DNA of 64,000 nt from Sinorhizobium psoraleae (GTDB lineage: Bacteria > Pseudomonadota > Alphaproteobacteria > Rhizobiales > Rhizobiaceae), in NCBI RefSeq assembly GCF_013283645.1, contig NZ_JABEKV010000003.1:124001-188000 (forward strand), read 5' to 3'. Positions 31,073 to 42,048 of the stretch are shown here, piece after piece. The notes under the pieces were generated by a model, which was given only the letters and a program-made list of their open reading frames with translations, was not told the DNA's origin and did not search any database. Within the stretch, counting starts at the first letter, position 1. Each line of letters begins with the position of its first letter. The translations under genes and the position numbers were made by a program.

Positions 31073-32134
31073 TCACCCGAAGAGCGGCGCGCCCCCGTGT
31101 TTCTCAAAGCGGGCGAGCATTTGCGGCGTCACCTCCGCGAGCCCGACCGACCATTTCGGATTGCGGTCCTTGTCGATCACCGCCGCCCGAACCCCTTCGT
31201 AGAAATCCGGATTGGAAAGCATGCCGATGGTCGCGGCATATTCCCGCTCCAGGCACTCGTTGAGCGAGGCGCTCGCGCGCCCGGCACGCAACAGCGCTAG
31301 CGTCAATTTCAGGCTGATTGCGGAGCGCGTTCGCAGCAATTGCAACGTCTCACCGGTGAAATCCGAACCATCCCGTTCCAGCGCGTCAAAAATTTCTTCA
31401 ACCGTGTCGAAGGCAAAGCAGCGGTCGATGAGCGAAAAATGGTCGTGCAGCGGCGACGCCGGCGGCTTGCCGGAAACGTTCCGGATTGCGGCGGAAACGT
31501 CATCAGCGGTCGCGGAAGCCGGAAGGGCTGCTAGCGCGGTGATCAGCTCGCCGATCCTGTCCGTCGGAACAAAACTGTCGGCGAGCCGCGCGTGGATGGC
31601 ATTCGCAGCGCCGATATCGCGGCCGGTGAGCCCGATATAGGTGCCGAACTCGCCGGGCGCGCGCGGCAGAAGCCAGGTCGCGCCGACATCCGTGAAATAG
31701 CCGATACCCGTCTCCGGCATGGCAAGCCGCGTCCTCTCGGTCACGATCCGATGGCTGCCGTGGGCGGAAACGCCGACACCGCCGCCCATGACGATGCCGT
31801 CCATGAGGGCGATATAGGGCTTGGAATAGGCGGAAATTCGGCTGTTGACGATGAATTCCTCGCGCCAGAATTGCGCGCCCTCCTCGGGTCGTTCCCGTCC
31901 GCTCTCGTAGATCATGCGGATGTCGCCGCCGGCGCAAAGCCCGCGCTCGCCTTCGCCAGTGACAAGCACGGCGGCGACCGCCGGGTCGCGCTCGAATTCG
32001 GTCAGCGCCGCATCAATCAGCCGGATCATCGGCAGGTTGAGGCTGTTCAGCGCACGCGGCCGGTTGAGCCGGAGCCGACCGATCGCGCCCTGGCGCTCGA
32101 CGATGACCTCCGGCAGAGCGGTCTGCATCTCCAT
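31073..32134 (-). CDS. 3-hydroxyisobutyryl-CoA hydrolase
   Basis: A 353-residue crotonase-fold enzyme of the HIBCH type. It shows 'IGRLRLNRPRALNSLNLPMI', 'GEGERGLCAGGDIRMIYES' (oxyanion loop), 'IALMDGIVMGGGVGVSAHGSHRI' and 'AMPETGIGYFTDVGATWLLPR', with the Glu and Asp of the HIBCH active site, and is longer than ordinary enoyl-CoA hydratases as HIBCH should be. It frees 3-hydroxyisobutyrate from CoA in valine catabolism. It is placed between the acyl-CoA dehydrogenase (12 bp) and mmsB (46 bp). Confidence 0.92.
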   Translation of the reverse strand: MEMQTALPEVIVERQGAIGRLRLNRPRALNSLNLPMIRLIDAALTEFERDPAVAAVLVTGEGERGLCAGGDIRMIYESGRERPEEGAQFWREEFIVNSRISAYSKPYIALMDGIVMGGGVGVSAHGSHRIVTERTRLAMPETGIGYFTDVGATWLLPRAPGEFGTYIGLTGRDIGAANAIHARLADSFVPTDRIGELITALAALPASATADDVSAAIRNVSGKPPASPLHDHFSLIDRCFAFDTVEEIFDALERDGSDFTGETLQLLRTRSAISLKLTLALLRAGRASASLNECLEREYAATIGMLSNPDFYEGVRAAVIDKDRNPKWSVGLAEVTPQMLARFEKHGGAPLFG

Positions 32135-32146
32135 GAAATCTCCTTC

Positions 32147-33289
32147 CTATTTCCGTCCCATGATCGCGCGGGAAACGATCAGCCGCATGATTTCGTTGGT
32201 GCCCTCGAGTATCTGGTGCACTCTCAAATCCCGGACAATCTTCTCAACGCCGTAATCGGCGAGATAACCGTAGCCGCCATGGAGTTGCAGCGCGTCGTTG
32301 GCGACCGCAAAGCAGCGGTCGGTGACGAAGCGCTTGGCCATGGCGCAGAGCTTGGTCGCCTCCGGATCCGCCGCATCTAGCGCCGCAGCCGCCCGCCAGA
32401 GGAAGGTGCGCGCAATCTCCAGATCGGTCGCCATATCCGCCAGACGGAACTGCAGCGCCTGGAATTCGCCGATCGCCTTTCCGAAAGCACGCCGCTCCTG
32501 CACATAGGCAAGCGCCTTGTCGAATGCGGCCTGCGCGCCACCGAGCGAAGCTGCGGCGATGTTCAGCCGGCCGCCGTCGAGGCCGGCCATGGCGATCCGG
32601 AAGCCCTCACCCTCCGCGCCCAGCCGGTTTGTAGCCGGAACGCGGACATTGTCGAGCATCACCGCGCGAGTCGGCTGGGCGTGCCAGCCCATCTTCTTCT
32701 CGTTGGCGCCGAAGGTCAGACCCGGCGCCCCCTTCTCGACGACGAACGCCGAAATGCCCTTTGGCCCCTCGTCGCCGGTGCGGGCCATGACAATATAGAG
32801 ACCGGATTCGCCGGCGCCGGAGATGAACTGCTTCTGGCCCGTCAGCACATAGGTGTCGCCCTCGCGTACGGCCTTGGTTTTCAGCGCCGCCGCGTCCGAG
32901 CCGGAGCCGGGCTCGGTCAGGCAGTAGCTCGCCAGCGTTTCCATGCTGAGGAGCGGCGGCAACAGGCGCTGGCGCTGATCGTCAGTGCCATAGCGGTCGA
33001 TCATGCCTGCGCACATGTTGTGGATCGAGACGAAGGAGGCGATCGCCGGGCAGCCGGTCGCCAGCGCCTCGATGATCATCGCCGCGTCGAGACGGGTGAG
33101 ACCGGTGCCGCCGACGTCGTCGCGAACATAGATTCCGGCCATGCCGAGTGCCGCCGCAGCGCGCAGCGTCTCCACCGGAAAATGCTTCTGCTGGTCCCAG
33201 TCGATGGCGCTGGGCGCGAGTTCGTCCTGGGCAAAATCGAGCGCCATCGCGCGGATGGCCTCCTGCTCCTCAGACAGGCGAAAATCCAT
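32147..33289 (-). CDS. Acyl-CoA dehydrogenase, probably isobutyryl-CoA
   Basis: A 380-residue flavoprotein of the acyl-CoA dehydrogenase family: 'YCLTEPGSGSDAAALKTKA' and 'FGKAIGEFQALQFRLADMATD' bind FAD, 'LHGGYGYLADYGVEKIVRDLRVHQILEGTNEI' contains the family's catalytic Glu region. GGGAGGA lies 8 nt before ATG 33289. Its place at the head of the operon with HIBYL-CoA hydrolase and mmsB indicates isobutyryl-CoA as substrate, giving methacrylyl-CoA; the enoyl-CoA hydratase for the next step is not in this operon. Confidence 0.92.
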   Translation of the reverse strand: MDFRLSEEQEAIRAMALDFAQDELAPSAIDWDQQKHFPVETLRAAAALGMAGIYVRDDVGGTGLTRLDAAMIIEALATGCPAIASFVSIHNMCAGMIDRYGTDDQRQRLLPPLLSMETLASYCLTEPGSGSDAAALKTKAVREGDTYVLTGQKQFISGAGESGLYIVMARTGDEGPKGISAFVVEKGAPGLTFGANEKKMGWHAQPTRAVMLDNVRVPATNRLGAEGEGFRIAMAGLDGGRLNIAAASLGGAQAAFDKALAYVQERRAFGKAIGEFQALQFRLADMATDLEIARTFLWRAAAALDAADPEATKLCAMAKRFVTDRCFAVANDALQLHGGYGYLADYGVEKIVRDLRVHQILEGTNEIMRLIVSRAIMGRK

Positions 33290-33330
33290 ATGCATGTCCT
33301 CCCTGACCCGCATACTGACAATGTGGCGCA

Positions 33331-33435
33331 CTGCATGTTTCCATAAATCGAAGGCGATTTATGGATATAAAAACATGCAGCACTCAAAGTGCTACAGCGA
33401 CCTTTGCACGTCTGAGAAGACGCGCGGCGCTGTAG
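33331..33435. repeat. RIME-like intergenic element, best copy
   Basis: First palindrome: CTGCATGTTT (33331-33340) to AAAACATGCAG (about 33370-33380), enclosing ATAAATCG/CGATTTAT. Second: CTACAGCG (about 33392-33399) to CGCTGTAG (33428-33435), enclosing GCACGTCT/AGACGCGC. The two-palindrome, ~105-bp architecture matches the RIME1 element described in Sinorhizobium. Confidence 0.7.
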
Positions 33436-33516
33436 TTACACCAAATTTCGCACAGGCACAGACGCAAATTCTCACAACATCTGTTCAAAAACGAACAGAG
33501 CCGATGAAACCCACGC

Positions 33517-34935
33517 TCAGCTCTCGCTAAGACGATACGGCAGAGAGCCGCGCATGTCATGGTCGACGATCAGCTTGCGTTTCAGCGGCGGCACGGCGCG
33601 GCTGGCGCATTTGGTGCGCTCGCAGATGCGACAGGAGATGCCGATCGGGTCGAAGGCGGTGCGATTGCCGAGATCCATGTCGTCGGCATAAACGAAGGCG
33701 TCGGCATAGGAGATTTCGCAGCCGAGCGCCAAAGCGTAGCGCGGATGGTTGGCGCGGTAACCCCCGCCGCCCTTGGTGATCTGGGTGGCGAGGCAGAGAT
33801 AGCGCACGCCATCCGGCGTTTCGGCGAGCTGGCGGATGATCCGCCCCGGCGTCTCGAAAGCCTGATGCACATTCCAGAGCGGACAGGCCGCCCCGAAGCG
33901 AGCGAATTGCAGCTTGGCCGCGCTATGGCGCTTGGTGATGTTTCCGGCCCGGTCGATGCGCGCGAAGAAGATCGGAATCCCTTTCTGGCCAGGGCGCTGC
34001 AGGGTCGAGAGCCGATGGCAGACCTGCTCCAGCGAGGCTCCGAAACGGGCAGCGAGCAGTTCGATATCGTGCCGCAATTCGCGCGCCGCTTTGAGGAAAG
34101 ACTGGTACGGCAGGATCAGGGCGCCGGCGAAATAGTTCTGCAGGCCGAGCCGGCAGATTTCGTGGGCCTCCTCGGTGCGAAATGCGGCACTGCCGACAAT
34201 CCGGTCGATCTCCTCGCGGGCATGGAATTGGGCGATCTGCAACGCCAGTTGAAAATCACGCGTCGGCGCCGGCGCGTATGGGTTCAGAGTCAGGATGCGG
34301 GCACGCGGATCGAAGCGGCGGATCGCCTCGTCGCCCGCGATGCCGCGCACCACGCGCACGCCATGGCGCTGCTCGAGGTGCGCCGCGAGCGCCGTATGAT
34401 TGTCCCCCTCCCCAAGGCCAAGGTCGGCGGCAAGCGTTTCGGCGAGCGCGTCGATCTCGTGGATGTAGTTGTCGACGAAATGGAAGAAGTCGCGCACCTC
34501 CTCGTAAGGCGTCGTCTCGACGAAGGAGGCACCGCGGCCGATCGTGTCGTCGATGCTGGCAAGCTGTTCGCTGTTGCGCCTATAGGCCTGATGGCAGGTG
34601 ATCAGCGCATGCGCGAGACCCGGCGCGTTCTGGGCGACAAGCTTCAGCTCCTGCAGGCTCGGAGAATAGGTCTCGAACAGCGGATCGTTCAACGCCTCCG
34701 ACAGGGCCGACAGGAGCCGGTCACCCTCGCCTGTCGAGAGTTCCGCAATATCGATCTGGAACTTCTCCGCAAGCGCGAGCAGCACCGCCGCCGAAACCGG
34801 CCGCTGGTTGTTTTCGATCTGGTTCAGGTAGCTCGTCGAAATGCCGATACGCTCGGCGAACTGCCCTTGCGTCGCCCGGTTTGCTTCCCTGAGTTCCCGG
34901 ACTTTGCGGCCGATGTAAAGTTTGCCGATCGCCAT
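33517..34935 (-). CDS. pccR: PccR-type short-chain acyl-CoA regulator
   Basis: A 472-residue regulator of the ScfR family. An XRE helix-turn-helix occupies about 8-65 ('[32 protein letters not shown]'). An IrrE/ImmA-like central part follows at about 150-310, and the C-terminal DUF2083 domain holds a Cys cluster, '[16 protein letters not shown]'. In Rhodobacter PccR activates propionyl-CoA carboxylase genes in response to propionyl-CoA. Here it is divergent from pccB with 160 bp between the starts, and TTTGCAA-type half-sites lie in that gap. Confidence 0.88.
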   Translation of the reverse strand: MAIGKLYIGRKVRELREANRATQGQFAERIGISTSYLNQIENNQRPVSAAVLLALAEKFQIDIAELSTGEGDRLLSALSEALNDPLFETYSPSLQELKLVAQNAPGLAHALITCHQAYRRNSEQLASIDDTIGRGASFVETTPYEEVRDFFHFVDNYIHEIDALAETLAADLGLGEGDNHTALAAHLEQRHGVRVVRGIAGDEAIRRFDPRARILTLNPYAPAPTRDFQLALQIAQFHAREEIDRIVGSAAFRTEEAHEICRLGLQNYFAGALILPYQSFLKAARELRHDIELLAARFGASLEQVCHRLSTLQRPGQKGIPIFFARIDRAGNITKRHSAAKLQFARFGAACPLWNVHQAFETPGRIIRQLAETPDGVRYLCLATQITKGGGGYRANHPRYALALGCEISYADAFVYADDMDLGNRTAFDPIGISCRICERTKCASRAVPPLKRKLIVDHDMRGSLPYRLSES

Positions 34936-34936
34936 G

Positions 34937-34952
34937 TTCGCAACTTTGCAAT
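34937..34952. promoter_or_regulatory. Putative PccR operator
   Basis: Two adjacent 8-mers, TTCGCAAC (34937-34944) and TTTGCAAT (34945-34952), resemble the TTTGCAAA half-sites reported for PccR. More matches follow toward pccB: ATTCGCAC (34981-34988), TTGCGAA (35025-35031) and CTGCAAA (35045-35051). The first pair sits directly before the pccR ATG. Confidence 0.5.
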
Positions 34953-35094
34953 TTACGTTTTACATATTTCTATATTCCACATTCGCACATCATCGGTCGT
35001 TTTGCCATCCGCCCTTCGACGCTATTGCGAAGCTTCAAACGCCTCTGCAAAATCGAGAAAAATCTCGGCGAGAAAGAAATTCGGGAGGAAACAC

Positions 35095-36627
35095 ATGCGC
35101 GCCATATTGGAACAGGTGGAAGCCCGCCGGGCACAAGCTCGAGCCGGCGGTGGCGAGCGCCGCGTCGACGCGCAGCACGGCAAGGGCAAACTGACGGCGC
35201 GCGAGCGCATCGACGTGCTGCTCGACGAAGGCTCCTTCGAAGAATACGACATGTACGTCACGCATCGCTGTGTCGATTTCGGCATGGCAAGCCAAAAGAT
35301 CGCGGGCGATGGCGTGGTCACCGGCTGGGGTACGATCAACGGCCGGCAGGTCTATGTCTTCAGCCAGGATTTCACCGTGCTCGGCGGCTCGCTCTCCGAG
35401 ACCCATGCGCAGAAGATCTGCAAGATCATGGACATGGCGGCCCGCAACGGCGCACCGGTCATCGGCATCAACGATTCCGGCGGCGCCCGTATCCAGGAGG
35501 GCGTGGCGTCGCTCGCCGGCTATGCGGAAGTCTTCCGCCGCAACGCGGAAGTCTCGGGCGTCATTCCGCAGATCTCGGTGATCATGGGGCCGTGTGCCGG
35601 CGGGGCCGTCTATTCCCCGGCGATGACCGACTTCATCTTCATGGTGCGCGACAGTTCCTACATGTTCGTGACCGGCCCCGATGTCGTAAAGACGGTGACG
35701 AACGAGATCGTCACCGCGGAAGAACTTGGCGGAGCTCGCACCCATACGACGAAGTCATCGGTCGCCGACGGCGCCTACGAAAATGACGTCGAGGCGCTGG
35801 AACATGTGCGCCTGCTCTTCGACTTCCTGCCGCTAAACAACCGCGAAAAGCCGCCGGTCCGGCCCTTCTATGACGATCCGGCGCGCATCGAGATGCGTCT
35901 CGACAGCCTGATCCCCGACAGTGCCGCCAAGCCTTACGACATGAAGGAGCTGATCCTGGCGCTTGCCGATGAAGGCGATTTCTTCGAGCTTCAGGCGAGC
36001 TTTGCCCGCAACATCGTCACCGGCTTCATTCGTCTGGAAGGCCAGACCGTCGGCGTCGTCGCCAACCAGCCGATGGTTCTCGCCGGCTGTCTGGACATCG
36101 ATTCTTCCCGCAAGGCTGCCCGCTTCGTCCGCTTCTGCGACGCCTTCTCGATCCCGATCCTGACGCTCGTCGACGTGCCGGGCTTCCTGCCGGGTACGAG
36201 CCAGGAATATGGCGGAGTCATCAAGCACGGCGCCAAGCTGCTCTTCGCCTATAGCCAGGCGACCGTGCCGATGGTGACGCTCATCACCCGCAAGGCCTAT
36301 GGCGGCGCCTATGACGTTATGGCCTCCAAGCACATCGGCGCCGACGTCAATTATGCCTGGCCGACGGCGGAAATCGCCGTCATGGGCGCCAAGGGCGCGA
36401 CCGAAATCCTCTACCGCTCCGAACTCGGCAATGCGGAGAAGATCGCCGCGCGCACGAAGGAATACGAGGAGCGCTTCGCCAACCCCTTCGTTGCCGCCGA
36501 ACGCGGCTTCATCGACGAGGTGATCATGCCGCATTCGTCGCGCCGCCGCATCGCGCGCGCCTTCGCGTCGCTGCGCAACAAGCAGGTGGAAACGCGCTGG
36601 CGCAAGCACGACACGATACCGCTCTGA
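35095..36627 (+). CDS. pccB: Propionyl-CoA carboxylase beta subunit
   Basis: A 510-residue carboxyltransferase subunit that moves CO2 from carboxybiotin to propionyl-CoA. It starts '[15 protein letters not shown]' with GGGAGGA just upstream, has '[20 protein letters not shown]', the N-lobe acyl-CoA site '[23 protein letters not shown]' and '[14 protein letters not shown]', and the biotin-site '[23 protein letters not shown]' and '[14 protein letters not shown]'. Full length. Operon: pccB, small membrane protein, pccA, probably bhbA. Confidence 0.96.
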   Translation: MRAILEQVEARRAQARAGGGERRVDAQHGKGKLTARERIDVLLDEGSFEEYDMYVTHRCVDFGMASQKIAGDGVVTGWGTINGRQVYVFSQDFTVLGGSLSETHAQKICKIMDMAARNGAPVIGINDSGGARIQEGVASLAGYAEVFRRNAEVSGVIPQISVIMGPCAGGAVYSPAMTDFIFMVRDSSYMFVTGPDVVKTVTNEIVTAEELGGARTHTTKSSVADGAYENDVEALEHVRLLFDFLPLNNREKPPVRPFYDDPARIEMRLDSLIPDSAAKPYDMKELILALADEGDFFELQASFARNIVTGFIRLEGQTVGVVANQPMVLAGCLDIDSSRKAARFVRFCDAFSIPILTLVDVPGFLPGTSQEYGGVIKHGAKLLFAYSQATVPMVTLITRKAYGGAYDVMASKHIGADVNYAWPTAEIAVMGAKGATEILYRSELGNAEKIAARTKEYEERFANPFVAAERGFIDEVIMPHSSRRRIARAFASLRNKQVETRWRKHDTIPL

Positions 36628-36638
36628 CGAGGCACGCG

Positions 36639-36929
36639 ATGAAACCGGAGCCGGAGCCCATCATGACACCCGAGGCCGCGCGCCGCGACCACTGGCAGAT
36701 GCTACGCTATCTAGCGACGAACGCGCTTTACGGCGCGCTCGTCGGCGCGGCGGTCGCGGGCGCGCTGATCTGGCTCAACATCGGCGCGGTCGGCACCCAT
36801 ATCGCACGCTCGTCGAGCCCCTTCCTTGCAGCGGCCATGGTGGTCGCCCCCTTCGCCCTCCTCTTCGGCGGGGCGGTGGTGGCGTCGTCCATCGCGCTTC
36901 TACCCTACCGGCGAAAGTTCAGGCGCTGA
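36639..36929 (+). CDS. Small two-helix membrane protein
   Basis: A 96-residue protein with two transmembrane segments ('LYGALVGAAVAGALIWLNIGAVG' and 'AAMVVAPFALLFGGAVVASSIALL') joined by 'THIARSSSPF', then a basic end, 'YRRKFRR'. It lies 11 bp after pccB and 29 bp before pccA, so it is cotranscribed with both. Unknown function; it is not part of the carboxylase and may simply be carried in the operon. The start could also be Met9 (36663). Confidence 0.75.
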   Translation: MKPEPEPIMTPEAARRDHWQMLRYLATNALYGALVGAAVAGALIWLNIGAVGTHIARSSSPFLAAAMVVAPFALLFGGAVVASSIALLPYRRKFRR

Positions 36930-36958
36930 CGCGACAGAAAGGATTGAAAGAGAAACGC

Positions 36959-38962
36959 ATGTTCAAGAAAATCCTCATCGCCAATCGTGGTGAAATCGCC
37001 TGCCGCGTGATCCGCACCGCCAAGAAGCTCGGCATTCCGACCGTCGCCGTCTATTCGGATGCCGACCGCGATGCCATGCATGTGCGCATGGCGGACGAAG
37101 CGGTGCATATCGGCGCCTCGCCCTCCAGCCAGTCCTATATCGTCATCGACAAGATCCTCGACGCGATCCGCAAGACCGGCGCCGATGCCGTGCATCCGGG
37201 CTACGGCTTCCTTTCGGAAAACGCCGCTTTTGCCGAAGCGCTGGAGAAGGAGGGCGTCGCCTTCATCGGGCCGCCGGTCGGCGCTATTAAGGCAATGGGT
37301 GACAAGATCACCTCGAAGAAGATCGCCGCCGAAGCGGATGTCTCGACTGTTCCCGGCCATATGGGACTGATCGAGGACGCCGAGGAAGCCGTCCGGATCG
37401 CCTCTGCCATCGGCTACCCGGTGATGATCAAGGCGTCGGCCGGCGGCGGCGGCAAGGGTATGCGGATCGCCTGGAACGACATCGAGGCACGCGAAGGCTT
37501 CCAGTCGTCGAAGAACGAGGCGAAAAGCTCGTTCGGCGACGACCGCATCTTCATCGAAAAATTCGTGACCGATCCCCGCCACATCGAAATCCAGGTGCTC
37601 GGCGACAAGCATGGCAACACACTCTATCTCGGTGAGCGCGAATGCTCGATCCAGCGCCGAAACCAGAAGGTCATCGAAGAGGCGCCATCGCCCTTCCTCG
37701 ACGAGAAGACGCGGCGCGCCATGGGCGAGCAGGCGGTCGCACTCGCGAAAGCCGTCGGCTACCACTCCGCCGGTACGGTCGAATTCATCGTCGACGGCGA
37801 GCGCAACTTCTACTTCCTCGAGATGAATACGCGTCTGCAGGTAGAGCACCCGGTGACCGAACTCATCACCGGGCTCGACCTGGTCGAGCAGATGATCCGC
37901 GTCGCCGCCGGCGAAAAGCTGTCCTTTGGCCAAGAGGACGTGAAGCTCGACGGCTGGGCGATCGAAAGCCGGCTTTACGCGGAAGACCCCTACCGCAACT
38001 TCCTGCCCTCGATCGGCCGGCTGACGCGCTACCGCCCGCCTCAGGAAGGCAGGCAGGATGACGGCACCGTCATCCGCAACGACACCGGCGTCTTCGAGGG
38101 CGGCGAAATCTCGATGTATTACGATCCGATGATCGCCAAGCTCTGCACCTGGGGGCCGGATCGCGCCACCGCCGTCGAGGCGATGGCGAGCGCGCTCGAC
38201 GAGTTCGAGGTCGAGGGCATAGGGCACAACCTGCCCTTCCTTTCCGCCGTTATGCAGCAGCAGCGCTTCCGCGAAGGGCGTCTGACCACCGCCTATATCG
38301 CCGAGGAGTTCGCCGCCGGCTTCCAGGGCGTCGTGCTGGACGAGGCGGACGCACGCAAGCTCGCGGCCGTCGCGGTCACCATCAACCAGGCGCTGCAGGA
38401 GCGCGCGAGCCAGATATCGGGCACGATCGGCAACCACCGCCGCGTCGTCGGCCACGACTGGGTGGCAAGCCTTGGCGATCGCGACCTTGCTGTCACCGCC
38501 GGCACCTCGGCGGATGGCGCCTTTGTTCGCTTTGCGGACGAGAGTTCGGTGACCGTTGCCACCGACTGGACACCCGGCCGTACGCTCGCCACCTTCAACG
38601 TCGACAATCAGCCGATGGGTGTGAAGGTCGATCTCGTCGGCACCGGCATCCGGCTGCGCTGGCGTGGCATCGACGTGATCGCCCGTGTGAGGACCCCGCG
38701 CGTTGCCGAACTTGCGCGACTGATGCCGAAGAAGCCGCCGCCGGACACGTCGAAGATGCTGCTCTGCCCAATGCCGGGCGTCGTGACCTTGATCCCGGTC
38801 AAGGAGGGCGACACGGTCGAGGCCGGACAAGCAATCGCGGTCGTCGAGGCGATGAAGATGGAAAACATCCTCAGAGCCGAAAGGCGCGCGACGGTGAAGC
38901 GCGTCGCGATCGCCGCCGGCGCGAGCCTCGCGGTCGATGAGTTGATCATGGAGTTCGAGTGA
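36959..38962 (+). CDS. pccA: Propionyl-CoA carboxylase alpha subunit
   Basis: A 667-residue biotin carboxylase plus biotin carrier. 'MFKKILIANRGEIACRVIRTAKKLG' opens the ATP-grasp biotin carboxylase, 'KASAGGGGKGMRIAW' is the ATP loop, 'ERECSIQRRNQKVIEEAP' and 'FLEMNTRLQVEHPVTE' are catalytic. A BT linker domain follows, and the C-terminal lipoyl-like domain carries biotin on Lys633 in AMKMEN. Full length. With pccB it forms methylmalonyl-CoA from propionyl-CoA. Confidence 0.96.
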   Translation: MFKKILIANRGEIACRVIRTAKKLGIPTVAVYSDADRDAMHVRMADEAVHIGASPSSQSYIVIDKILDAIRKTGADAVHPGYGFLSENAAFAEALEKEGVAFIGPPVGAIKAMGDKITSKKIAAEADVSTVPGHMGLIEDAEEAVRIASAIGYPVMIKASAGGGGKGMRIAWNDIEAREGFQSSKNEAKSSFGDDRIFIEKFVTDPRHIEIQVLGDKHGNTLYLGERECSIQRRNQKVIEEAPSPFLDEKTRRAMGEQAVALAKAVGYHSAGTVEFIVDGERNFYFLEMNTRLQVEHPVTELITGLDLVEQMIRVAAGEKLSFGQEDVKLDGWAIESRLYAEDPYRNFLPSIGRLTRYRPPQEGRQDDGTVIRNDTGVFEGGEISMYYDPMIAKLCTWGPDRATAVEAMASALDEFEVEGIGHNLPFLSAVMQQQRFREGRLTTAYIAEEFAAGFQGVVLDEADARKLAAVAVTINQALQERASQISGTIGNHRRVVGHDWVASLGDRDLAVTAGTSADGAFVRFADESSVTVATDWTPGRTLATFNVDNQPMGVKVDLVGTGIRLRWRGIDVIARVRTPRVAELARLMPKKPPPDTSKMLLCPMPGVVTLIPVKEGDTVEAGQAIAVVEAMKMENILRAERRATVKRVAIAAGASLAVDELIMEFE

Positions 38963-38987
38963 TGATGGCGAAGCTCTCAGAGGAGGC

Positions 38988-39200
38988 GTTGATACCCCCC
39001 TCTGCCCTGCCGGGCATCTCCCCCACAAGGGGGGAGATTAGCCAGAGGTACGGCCCCGCGCGACACCAAAGTCGAAGATGCCGAGGCACGTCCTTTCCAC
39101 ACCTCAGGCAAACGGGCGCTGGTGAAGCGGGACATCGACGCTTGTCGATCTCCCCCCTTGTGGGGGAGATGCCCGGCAGGGCAGAGGGGGGTGCACCGGA
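38988..39200. repeat. Pair of inverted REP-type elements inside an operon
   Basis: CCCCCCTCTGCCCTGCCGGG/CATCTCCCCCAC/AAGGGGGGAGAT (about 38994-39040) is repeated in inverse orientation as ATCTCCCCCCTT/GTGGGGGAGATG/CCCGGCAGGGCAGAGGGGGG (about 39148-39191). The inverted pair separates pccA from bhbA and could fold as a long mRNA stem. Confidence 0.75.
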
Positions 39201-39233
39201 TAGCGACCAGCTACGCCTCGATGGAGCAAGCCA

Positions 39234-41372
<2,139 letters not shown>

Positions 41373-41388
41373 CCGGCAGGGCGAAGCT

Positions 41389-42021
41389 TCAGGCCACGAC
41401 GAGCATGACGCCGGTCACCACCAGTGCCAGCGTCCAGATCAGATCGAAATTGATCCATGCGGAGCGCAGGATCGCAAGGCCGAGCCATTCGATCACGACG
41501 AAGGCAACAGCGGCGGTGACCACAAGCGTCGCCCCGGTATGGAGTGCGACGGCTGCCAGCGAAATCGGTAGCGAATTGCCGAGGGGGATGGTCGCTGATT
41601 GATCCGCAAGGCAGAGGCCCAGCACCGCAGGCACCAGCATCAGTCCCGCGCCATGCCCCGTTGCCATCAGGAACGACCAGAGTGCAAGGCCGGCCATCCC
41701 CGTCCGCATGCCGACCCTTACCCGGTGGCGGTGTCCGTAGAAGGCATAGTAGCCAGCAAGGCCGAGAATAAGCGCGGCCGCGAAAAGCTTGAGGCTCCGC
41801 AGGTCGACGACCGCGCCGAAGGCTATAAAAGCCGCCAGCACCACCGCAATGGCAGCGGCATGCCCGGCGGCGATCGGCAGCAGCGACAACCAAACGATCC
41901 GCGAACTTTGTCGATGAAGCCCCAGCGCCACGGCAAAAAGCCAACCCATCGCCGGGTTGACGCCATGGAAGGCGCCGAGGCCGGCAAGCGAGAGCCAGGG
42001 CCAGAGATCGGTCATCCGCAT
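41389..42021 (-). CDS. HupE/nickel-transporter-like membrane protein
   Basis: A 210-residue protein with six or seven transmembrane helices: 'WLSLAGLGAFHGVNPAMGWLFAVALGL' holds an H-G-x-N-P motif reminiscent of HupE/NicO carriers, and 'MATGHGAGLMLVPAVLGL' and 'AVALHTGATLVVTAAVAF' add conserved His. It follows the selenium-binding-protein gene by 27 bp on the same strand. A metal (Ni, Co or Cu) transport role would fit a metalloenzyme partner but is inferred. Start 42021 or 42015; no clear ribosome site. Confidence 0.75.
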   Translation of the reverse strand: MRMTDLWPWLSLAGLGAFHGVNPAMGWLFAVALGLHRQSSRIVWLSLLPIAAGHAAAIAVVLAAFIAFGAVVDLRSLKLFAAALILGLAGYYAFYGHRHRVRVGMRTGMAGLALWSFLMATGHGAGLMLVPAVLGLCLADQSATIPLGNSLPISLAAVALHTGATLVVTAAVAFVVIEWLGLAILRSAWINFDLIWTLALVVTGVMLVVA

Positions 42022-42048
42022 CCGTGGGGCAGCACGATCCCACACCCC

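Noticed and set aside
33559-35094. Open frame upstream of and continuous with pccB, giving a 1022-residue product
   Set aside because: It is the antisense of pccR. pccB has a clear ribosome site and family start at 35095.
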